Origin: CAIJZX01 sp043766165
GTDB taxonomy: Bacteria; Patescibacteriota; Patescibacteriia; SBBC01; CAIJZX01
NCBI GenBank assembly: GCA_043766165.1
Contig: JAYUIJ010000095.1
Span: forward strand, 1 to 16,982
Direction of reading: 5' to 3'
Length of the DNA stretch: 16,982 nt
Positions 8,730 through 15,100 of the stretch are shown one piece after another. A program made the translations under genes and the position numbers. The stretch's first letter is position 1. Every line of letters starts with the position of its first letter. The notes below the pieces were generated by a model, which made no database searches, was not told where the DNA came from, and worked only from the letters and a program-made list of their open reading frames with translations.

Positions 8730-9042
8730 ATGATTGATTCACCCCGTTAGAATGCTGTTCTTTCGAGGCAGGAGCTTGTACACGGTCAGTAGAACTTGTA
8801 TCGGGCGTTCTAACGGGGTTCATCTCGCGAATCAAGCGGGAAAATTTACGAACGAGGAGCAGTGACGATGAAACCATAGCCAATATCACTCCCCCTAAAA
8901 AGAGCCAAGGTTTAGTATGAAATGCAGAATCTGCCCATCTGCCGGCCAATGCTAGTAGAACTAATGGCACCGCAATCGTATAGCCAAGCTCAAAGGCGAT
9001 GTTCACTGCTTGCCACATCGGGCTACGCGACGATTTCTCCAT
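8716..9042 (-). CDS. AtpI/AtpZ-family membrane protein, first gene of atp operon
   Basis: This 108-residue protein matches the small AtpI/AtpZ family found ahead of atpB in many operons, which is thought to help c-ring assembly or carry Mg2+/Ca2+. Two membrane helices are visible, about 13-33 (NIAFELGYTIAVPLVLLALAG) and 46-64 (FLGGVILAMVSSSLLLV). Between them is the usual acidic-Asp loop (GRWADSAFHTKP). The family ends soon after helix 2. Here a polar, low-complexity tail from about residue 75 (NPVRTPDTSSTD onward) is encoded by inverted-repeat element B and the end of element A, so the C-terminus appears to be made of inserted sequence. A sigma70-like promoter lies about 60 bp upstream. Confidence 0.82.
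   Translation of the reverse strand: MEKSSRSPMWQAVNIAFELGYTIAVPLVLLALAGRWADSAFHTKPWLFLGGVILAMVSSSLLLVRKFSRLIREMNPVRTPDTSSTDRVQAPASKEQHSNGVNQSSRKK
8741..8819. repeat. Short inverted-repeat element B
   Basis: Perfect 12-bp arms ACCCCGTTAGAA (8741-8752) and TTCTAACGGGGT (8808-8819) enclose 55 bp. The element lies wholly within the 3' end of the AtpI-like gene and stays open in that frame. Arms and size match elements A and C. Confidence 0.8.
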
Positions 9043-9100
9043 ATCTACAGTCTACCGAATGAATGAGTTTTCCACAAAAAGGTACAAAAAAGGCGCCTAG

Positions 9101-9129
9101 ATAATACTACTTTTGAGGTTCTTTGGCAA
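9101..9129 (-). promoter_or_regulatory. Sigma70-like promoter of the atp operon
   Basis: On the minus strand, TTGCCA (9124-9129) and TATTAT (9101-9106) are separated by exactly 17 bp, close to the consensus -35 and -10 boxes. Transcription would start near 9094 and reach the first ATG at 9042. The 152-bp spacer 9043-9194 between this operon and the reverse transcriptase stop holds no other gene. I see no clear terminator after the reverse transcriptase, so read-through into the atp operon is possible. Confidence 0.65.
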
Positions 9130-9194
9130 GGGTGGGATTTTTTTGAACATCAATGTTGTGCCATAGCAGTGATGCCTTTTCATCAACAGGTTGA

Positions 9195-10190
9195 TTATCT
9201 CCATAGCCAATACGAGTTCAACACCTGCTGCCTAACTGTATGGGTATTGCCGTGTTTAAGTAAGCCGAGATAAGACTGCACCGTCGCCGGAACTGGGCTT
9301 TCTTGGACACGGCGAATCATTCGATGCTTGGTTGTCTTTCGTAAATCCCGATGATAAGGAAAATGTACCCAACCTAAAAAATCGACACCGGAAACAAGTG
9401 TTTGAATATGAATCTTTTTTGGATGAAGTGTAAGACGAAGTTTATTATCCAAGAAACTTTGAATGGTCGAGACATACTTCACTAACTGTGAACGGTCAGG
9501 TGACAAGAAAACAAAATCATCAGCGTAACGAATGTAGTATTTTGCTTTCAGCTTGTGCTTAACGAATTGGTCAAACTCATTCATATAGACATTCACAAAC
9601 AGTTGCGAGGTCAAATTACCAAGCCGCAGTCCCCTGCCCGGACTCGTTTGGAAACTGACAATGATATTTTCAAGCAACGCCAAAATATCTTGATCGGGAA
9701 TATATTGATGAAGAATCCCAATCAAGGTGCGTTGATCAATGCTCGCAAAGAACTTACGAATGTCACATTGCAAAACCCATCCTGTCCGACTGTTGTTTCG
9801 ACTGACTTGGCGGCTCATGCTGTAAAACCTAGCCAGCGCTTTATGCCCGCCTTTATTCACTCGGCAAGAATACGAATCTGCAATGAATGTTCGATCAAAG
9901 AAGGGATAGAGCAGCCGGTACACAGCATGATGAAGTAGCCGGTCTCGAACGAGTGCCTTATGAATGTGTCGAGGTTTTGGATCGGTAATATAAAAACTTT
10001 CATACCCGCTATGGCAATAGGTATGCTTGGCAAGTTCCTGATTTAACGATAAGATATTATCCATCAGGTGGAGGGAAAAATCTTGGACATCTGTTGCTTG
10101 TCGTTTCCCTCGAATGAATTCCTGCCAAGCGGCCAACAGATTGTCCGTCGAGATTATATCGTCGTATTTATAGGGTAATTGAATTTTCAT
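9195..10190 (-). CDS. DGR reverse transcriptase
   Basis: This enzyme copies the template-repeat RNA into cDNA with frequent errors opposite adenines, the engine of diversity-generating retroelements. With the ATG at 10190 it has 331 residues. The palm motif VLQCDIRKFFASID supplies Asp143, and YIRYADDFVFLS gives the YADD box (222-225). The motif LGNLTSQ (190-196) has the LGxxxSQ form typical of DGR enzymes rather than QGxxxSP of group II introns. HPKK and FLGW follow, with a short thumb. No maturase or nuclease domain is present. An ATG 18 nt upstream (10208) is possible but lies inside an inverted-repeat arm; the chosen ATG directly abuts that arm, exactly as in atpB. The gene runs divergently from avd and on the same strand as TR and target. 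Confidence 0.95.
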   Translation of the reverse strand: MKIQLPYKYDDIISTDNLLAAWQEFIRGKRQATDVQDFSLHLMDNILSLNQELAKHTYCHSGYESFYITDPKPRHIHKALVRDRLLHHAVYRLLYPFFDRTFIADSYSCRVNKGGHKALARFYSMSRQVSRNNSRTGWVLQCDIRKFFASIDQRTLIGILHQYIPDQDILALLENIIVSFQTSPGRGLRLGNLTSQLFVNVYMNEFDQFVKHKLKAKYYIRYADDFVFLSPDRSQLVKYVSTIQSFLDNKLRLTLHPKKIHIQTLVSGVDFLGWVHFPYHRDLRKTTKHRMIRRVQESPVPATVQSYLGLLKHGNTHTVRQQVLNSYWLWR

Positions 10191-10266
10191 CCCGTTAGAA
10201 ATCTGCATAGCAAATACACGAATAGCATCTAATAATCAACAATTTTAATAGGTAATTTCTAACGGG
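10191..10266. repeat. Short inverted-repeat element C
   Basis: Perfect 12-bp arms CCCGTTAGAAAT (10191-10202) and ATTTCTAACGGG (10255-10266) enclose 52 AT-rich bases. It fills the divergent spacer between the reverse transcriptase ATG, which it abuts, and the avd ATG (10273), 6 bp away. Any promoters for these two genes must lie in or across it; I could not pick convincing -35/-10 pairs. Confidence 0.82.
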
Positions 10267-10272
10267 ATTCAT

Positions 10273-10658
10273 ATGGCTTTTACGTCACCCCCCCCCCGCT
10301 TTCCCCCAGCCTCCCAATTTTACAGAAAGCATCGAGCGCTTACAAACTGTGGCACGAAACATTACAGAACTTCCCTCGACTTGAACGGTTTACGCTTGGT
10401 GTAAAAATCGACGGATTATTCGATGAAGTATTGGAATACATTCTCTTAGCTGGATACTCAGCCAAAGCTCAAAAATTACCTATCGTCCAGCGAGCCACAA
10501 CAAAGTTGGATGCAGTGAAGTTTTTCGTGAATATCGCCTGGGAATTGAAAGCCTTGGACAGTAAAAAATATATTCTTCTATCGGAACCGTTAACCGAATT
10601 GGGAAGAATGCTTGGTGGGTGGCGTAAACAATTGGAAAACAAAGCCCCCACGGAATAG
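10273..10658 (+). CDS. avd: DGR accessory protein Avd, frame broken at a C10 tract
   Basis: Avd is a small four-helix-bundle protein that binds the DGR reverse transcriptase and template RNA and is needed for cDNA synthesis. The body reads LPILQKASSAYKLWHETLQN, then FTLGVKIDGLFDEVLEYILL, and ends LTELGRMLGGWRKQLENK, which fits the family throughout. This conserved frame is open from 10263 but contains no ATG, GTG or TTG before 10431, which would discard the first two helices. The nearest ATG (10273) is one base out of frame across ten C (10288-10297). C11 or C8 would restore a 128- or 127-residue protein; with C10 the ATG frame stops at 10404 after 43 codons. It is transcribed opposite to the reverse transcriptase, TR and target. 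Confidence 0.85.
10288..10297 (+). repeat. avd: C10 homopolymer at the 5' end of avd
   Basis: Ten consecutive C lie between the avd ATG and its conserved body. Runs of this length slip during replication, and gain of one C or loss of two joins the two frames. It could be a phase-variable switch, a ribosomal slippage site or a base-calling error. Confidence 0.8.
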
Positions 10659-10667
10659 TCCGTGAGA

Positions 10668-10689
10668 GCCTGCCTGCCGGTAGGCAGGC
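10668..10689. repeat. GC-rich palindrome next to the TR 3' end
   Basis: The 22-bp sequence GCCTGCCTGCC / GGTAGGCAGGC pairs over 11-bp arms with one mismatch. On the minus strand it begins 12 bp after the end of TR, where other DGRs have a structured spacer in the template RNA. The same core recurs at 11004-11023. Confidence 0.8.
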
Positions 10690-10701
10690 CAGAAGAGAGT
10701 T

Positions 10702-10830
10702 GCAGACGACCACGAAACGGCAGTTCCGATTCCACCTATTCTCGGTCCAGTTCCAGTTCAGGTTCACGCCGTCCCTGTTACCGTTGACGTACACGCGGTT
10801 GAGGTTGTCATTCCGACGCACGGCAGGGCC
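10702..10830 (-). repeat. DGR template repeat (TR)
   Basis: The 129-bp TR is the RNA template for mutagenic retrohoming. It aligns without gaps to the VR at 11258-11386 (offset 556). On the minus strand it contains 29 adenines, 18 of which are replaced in VR; the other 100 positions are identical. Read in the target frame it has 11 AAC/AAT codons, the usual design that lets adenine changes reach many residues while avoiding stop codons. Its last 22 bases contain no adenine, giving an invariant 3' end. It lies on the same strand as the reverse transcriptase, with antisense avd between them. Confidence 0.96.
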
Positions 10831-11003
10831 ATCACATTGTACAGCGTATCGTCCGTTCCACTGCCCATCGAATATCCCGATTCCGGCTTGGCCGGACATC
10901 GGGGCTCTTTGGGCTGTATGAGGCTGCGGAAGATCGTCTTCCTTAATATGCTGTACCAAGTATCTTCATGTTGTGAATATATCGGTAGCACGCTATCCGT
11001 GAC

Positions 11004-11023
11004 CCTGCCTGCCGGCAGGCAGG
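11004..11023. repeat. GC-rich palindrome upstream of TR
   Basis: A perfect 20-bp palindrome, CCTGCCTGCCGGCAGGCAGG, sits 173 bp 5' of TR on the minus strand. With the related copy at 10668-10689 it brackets TR. I associate such palindromes with dispersed repeats in Parcubacteria genomes, from memory. Confidence 0.8.
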
Positions 11024-11251
11024 CGTAGCACACTGATATTCTGACTGATCGATAATCCAGAGTTCAACCGCCTATAACCGTAGCCATAGGCTGAATCGTT
11101 TACTATCCGAAAGTAGTATATAAAAAATTGAGGAAATGAAGAAGCCCCGCCGTATTCCCGTTGCTGAAAAGCATTGGAAATAAGACAGGGCCCGTGGCCG
11201 AAGAGTCAAAGGGAACATTCAAGTTCCAAGTGCCCAAGGGCCAAAGTGCAT

Positions 11252-11854
11252 CTACTCGCAGACGACCACGAAACGGCAGCCCCGAGACCACCCATGCCCG
11301 GCCCAGCCCCAGTCCAGGTCCACGCCGTCCCTGCCACCGTAGACGTACACGCGGTCGAGGTTGCCATACCGACGCACGGCAGGGCCGATGAGACCGATTC
11401 GCGGATGTTCCCCGAGCTGTTCGGCGGTGTACCGGCGAGCGGCGGTTTCGGCTTCGGCCCGACTCGGCTGGCGGCACTTCTTCCGCTTGGCCTCGTCCAG
11501 GACTTCCTGATCGGTCGGATCGTGGTCGAACTCCAACTCGCGGAACCGCACCGGCTTGATGCCCATCTCCGTTTCGGGAACGTCATTCATCGTGACTTCC
11601 CCGAGGAAGGCGTAGCGATCGCGCTGGATCGTACGAAACTGGTCGTAGTCGAGTTGCTCCTCGTACGTCTCGCCGTTCTGACCGACGATGATGTCGGCGA
11701 ACTGCTCGATGAGCGCGTCGCCAGCGGGCGTGGACAGGCAGTGCAGGGCACCGGGCTGACCACCCTTGCGAACAACGGCCGTGTTGAGCTTGGTGAAGAT
11801 GGCGCTCAAAAGACCGGCACCGGCAACGACCTGTTCGGGATCATTCTTGGCCAT
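11252..11854 (-). CDS. DGR target (variable) protein
   Basis: This 200-residue protein is the diversified target. Residues 157-199 are encoded by VR, the stop follows one codon later, and the final RGCRFVVV matches the W...RF ending common to DGR ligand-binding (C-type-lectin-like) domains. Compared with TR, 14 residues differ, for example Asn to Tyr, Asp, Gly, His and Ser. The first 150 residues are acidic and helical, with no signal peptide or membrane helix, and a middle section (VPETEMGIKPVRFRELEF) resembles an N-terminal domain I recall from Parcubacteria DGR targets. So the product is probably cytoplasmic. The ATG has AAGGAG 7 bp upstream (11861-11866). The gene is clearly GC-richer than its neighbours, suggesting a separate origin. 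It has its own promoter at 12008-12036. Confidence 0.93.
   Translation of the reverse strand: MAKNDPEQVVAGAGLLSAIFTKLNTAVVRKGGQPGALHCLSTPAGDALIEQFADIIVGQNGETYEEQLDYDQFRTIQRDRYAFLGEVTMNDVPETEMGIKPVRFRELEFDHDPTDQEVLDEAKRKKCRQPSRAEAETAARRYTAEQLGEHPRIGLIGPAVRRYGNLDRVYVYGGRDGVDLDWGWAGHGWSRGCRFVVVCE
11258..11386 (-). repeat. DGR variable repeat (VR)
   Basis: The 129-bp VR forms the 3' end of the target gene. Against TR it shows 13 A-to-G, 3 A-to-T and 2 A-to-C changes on the minus strand and none elsewhere. Homology stops at the Cys199 codon; the next codon (GAG versus AAC in TR) cannot be explained by adenine changes alone, so the boundary is sharp. Confidence 0.96.
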
Positions 11855-11860
11855 GACAGG

Positions 11861-11866
11861 CTCCTT
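11861..11866 (-). promoter_or_regulatory. Ribosome-binding site of the DGR target gene
   Basis: AAGGAG on the minus strand lies 6-7 bp before the ATG at 11854. It is a strong site in a region where many genes lack one, and it fixes the target start. Confidence 0.75.
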
Positions 11867-11928
11867 GTGTTCTGAGGCAGTCCCTCACCCAAGCGCATTT
11901 GGCTAGGGCCGCAGACATGCCTTTCGTG

Positions 11929-11979
11929 TAGCCACAGCGCTTAGACCACGTTGTTTCAGCGATCTAGGCGCTGTGGCTA
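11929..11979 (-). promoter_or_regulatory. Long stem-loop in the target-gene leader
   Basis: TAGCCACAGCGC (11929-11940) pairs perfectly with GCGCTGTGGCTA (11968-11979). Pairing continues inward to give 17-bp arms with one mismatch around a 17-base loop. It lies between the target promoter and the start codon, about 75 bp before the ATG, and has no T-run behind it on the minus strand. It could stabilise the leader, bind a regulator or end transcription arriving from the giant gene; the sequence does not decide. The stem shares CCACAGCGC with the atpE-atpF hairpin. Confidence 0.78.
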
Positions 11980-12007
11980 TTTCTGCAAGGTTATCAAAGA
12001 ACGATAT

Positions 12008-12036
12008 ATAATACAGTCTAAACCAAAAAATGTCAA
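12008..12036 (-). promoter_or_regulatory. Sigma70-like promoter of the DGR target gene
   Basis: On the minus strand TTGACA (12031-12036) is a perfect -35 box. TATTAT (12008-12013) is a good -10 box 17 bp further on. Transcription would start near 12001, giving a leader of about 147 nt with the stem-loop at 11929-11979. It is the best promoter in the window. Confidence 0.8.
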
Positions 12037-12066
12037 TAGCGAGTTTGGCTAAGGTTAGGCACTTCC

Positions 12067-12078
12067 GCTAATATTAGC
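12067..12078. other. Short palindrome after the giant gene
   Basis: GCTAATATTAGC is a perfect 12-bp palindrome 24 bp beyond the giant gene's stop codon. No T-run follows on the minus strand, so a terminator role is uncertain. The 247-bp spacer 11855-12101 otherwise holds the target promoter and leader. Confidence 0.4.
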
Positions 12079-12101
12079 CCTATCTCAAGTAGGTTTTTTG
12101 G

Positions 12102-15100
12102 CTAACGTTTAACCGTCACCACCAAATTCATCCGCGTCACCCGACCGTCTTTATCGTAACCCTGAATCAAAATCGTATGTCGTCCTGTTGTTACGCGCTT
12201 TGTGTTCCACGAAATGGAGAACGGCGAAGCTGTCCTGGTACCGATTTTGGTAAATCCATCTAATATGTAGACCAGTTTCGTAATCTTCGAGCCGCCTAGG
12301 ATTTGCGGATTGAGCGTGACTTGACCTTTAACCGCTGCATTATTTTTCGGCGCGTTCGGTGCCAAGGTCAAAATGTTAACCACATTGGCCGTCGTTCGAT
12401 AGGTTGTCACAGCGCCTTTAACATTCGCGGCCTGCGCAGTAAACGTATGTTTTCCATTTCGAATCAAGCGTGAGTCCCAGGTCACTGCAAACGGTGAAGT
12501 TGCGTCTGTGCCAATGACGGTATTATCAACCAAGAATTTAACGCGGGCGTATTTAAATCCGGCCGTACTGAATGAAATTTTGGTTGATTTGCCGACCACT
12601 TGACCATTAGACGTTGAAACAACTACTGACGGCGTGATGTCTGCACCACCTGTTCCGCCGGAAATAATTGGCACTGGAGTTGGAGGTATCACTGGTGGAA
12701 CCGGCGTAGGTGGTACAACTGGCGGGACAACAACAGGTGGAGGCGTGACTCCGGGAACCACTGCTGGCGGAATACATGATTGTTGGAGCACAGGTTGACT
12801 TTGCGTCGTGCCGCACGCTTGCGTATCAACACAGATCCGGGTCTGATTACCACTTGTTGAACAACCCGACCACTCACCACACACCCAGCCTTCAACACAG
12901 GCCAGAATGTTCTTGACCTGCACGATAACCGAGCTTGAGGTAGCAGTATTCCCCGCTTGATCTTTCGCCCGTGCGGTAATAACGTGCGTTCCGTCGGTGA
13001 CCAACGATGTATCCCAGGCTGTTGCGTACGGACCGACGACATCAGTGGCGATCACATGACCATCAATTAAATATTCAACCGCGCTCAAGCCCGATGTATC
13101 AACCGCCGTCACAACAATTGGCAATACACCGCTCAAGATTGAACCAGGTGTTGGGCTACTGACACTGACCGTCGGTAGCGTAGTATCAACGCTCATGGCC
13201 GTCGAAGCACTTACACCAACATTTCCCGCCACGTCTACCGCCCGGACTGAAATAGAATATGTCCCGTCAAGTAAGGTCAGGCCATTAATAGTCGTTGTGG
13301 TCAGCGTCCCGACGGAAGTATAAGCGTACACATTGGCTAAACCTGGGCCAGTGCCAATTGCTATCTCATATCGCGCCACACCAGACAGCACATCAGTGGA
13401 CACATCCCAGTTCGCGCTTAATGAGGTCGGGTTATTGGTTATTATTTGGGTGCCGTTTATACCACCCCGCACGATTGCCGGCGCGGCTGGTCCAGTATTA
13501 TCAACCACTACGCTGACTGAAGTAGTTGAGATATTACCAATCGTATCGCGTGCAACGGCCGATAACGTATAGTTTCCATCAGACACGCTCGTCGAATCCC
13601 AAACCATACCGTATGGTGCAGTTGTGTCTTCCGCACCAAGGTTGACTCCATTCAACTTGAACTGAACGCCGCCGATACCGTTTGTATCTGTGGCGTTTGC
13701 AGTAATCGATACACTACTACCTTTGAGGTAAGCATTATTTGCCGGCGCAGAAAATGAGATTGTCGGAGCAGTGTTATCGACAATGACTGAAATAGCACTT
13801 GCAGTTGTTGTATTTCCGCCTGCATCACGCGCAATTGCTGATAAAGAATGGCTACCCGGAGTTGCAGTAACCGTACTCCATGTCATTATATACGGACTAC
13901 TTGTATCTTCCGCACCAAGATTCACCCCATCAAGCATAAACTGAACGCCACTGACGGATGTGTTATCAGACGCTGTCGCGGTGACATTGACCGCTGTTCC
14001 TTTAACCAACGACCCATCAACTGGCGACGTCATGCTCACTATCGGCACGACATGATCAACGATGACGACAACTGGAACTGAGGTTGTTGAATTGCTGCTA
14101 CCATCACGGGCTATTGCTGTTAAGGTGTGACTCCCACTCAATACTGATCTCGTATCCCAGGTCATATCATACGGCGCCGTTGTATCTTCAGCGCCAAGAT
14201 TTACACCATCAAGTTTAAATTGCACACCGATAATAGCCACGTCATCGGATGCAGTGGCGCTAATAGCAACAGATGTACCATTCACCACCACACCAGCACC
14301 GGGAGCAGTAATTACTACGACCGGAAAGGAATTATTAACTGTTACTATCACTTCGGAGGAGGTTGTTGTATTACCGGCGTTGTCTCGCGCCACTGCGGCA
14401 AGTGTATGAATTCCATTTGAAGCGGTAACTGTATCCCAACTGACGGTATATGGAGCAGTTGTATCTTCAACACCCACGTTCGCGCCGTCAACCGTAAACT
14501 GTACGCCGGCAACTGCATTGTTGTCACTTGCGCTGGCCGTAAGCAACGTAGTAGTCACTGGAAAACTCGCCCCTTCAGTTGGAGAAGTAATCGTAACTGT
14601 GGGCGCGGCATTATCAATGATTACAGAAACCGTCGAAGCAATAGCCGTGTTACCCGAACTATCTCGAGCCACAGCGCTTATGATATGCGCCGCATTGGTG
14701 ACTAATGTTGAATCCCAGGAAATAGTGAATGGCGCTATCGTAGCTTCTGCTCCTACATTCGCACCGTCAACCGTAAACTGAACACCAGCCACACCATTCG
14801 CATCAGCGGCATTCGCACTTAACGTCACGGCCGTGCCGCGAAGAAAAGCATTGGCCGATGGAGCCGTAACATTTACCGTTGGTGCAGTATTATCAACAAT
14901 CACACTGACACTAGATGCAGTTGCAGTATTTCCGGCGGCATCGCGAGCAACAGCCGCTAAGACGTGAACCCCACTCGTAGTAGTTGTCATGTCCCACGTA
15001 ATACCGAAAGGAGAAGTAGTATCTTCAGCTCCAACATTGACACCATCAACAGTGAATTGAACTCCAGCCACGACGGTGTTGTCTGTGGCGGTAGCAGTTA

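Larger units (their letters stand above)
10659..11251. other. Non-coding DGR region holding TR and palindromes
   Basis: No convincing gene lies between avd and the target stop codon. The region contains a small hairpin at the avd stop (CACGGA/TCCGTG, 10649-10664), a GC palindrome (10668-10689), the template repeat (10702-10830), a GGAAGA/TCTTCC hairpin (10928-10942) and a second GC palindrome (11004-11023). A 15-codon ORF at 11136-11183 (plus) follows an AGGAA sequence but resembles nothing I know. A transcript from the minus strand across this region would carry TR toward the reverse transcriptase. Confidence 0.7.

Noticed and set aside
9195..10208. Group II intron-encoded reverse transcriptase
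   Set aside because: It lacks maturase and nuclease domains, has LGNLTSQ in place of QGxxxSP, and is accompanied by Avd, TR and VR.
10480..10959. 159-codon open frame on the minus strand covering TR
   Set aside because: It is open because TR keeps the target reading frame and the palindromes avoid stops. It has no conserved upstream domain and no ribosome-binding site, so it is treated as template, not a second target gene.
11136..11183. 15-codon ORF MKKPRRIPVAEKHWK (plus) after an AGGAA sequence
   Set aside because: It is too short to support as a gene and has no conserved context visible.
11174..11875. 233-codon open frame on the plus strand
   Set aside because: It is the antisense of the GC-rich target gene, with Arg/Pro/Val-rich low-complexity content and no recognisable domain.
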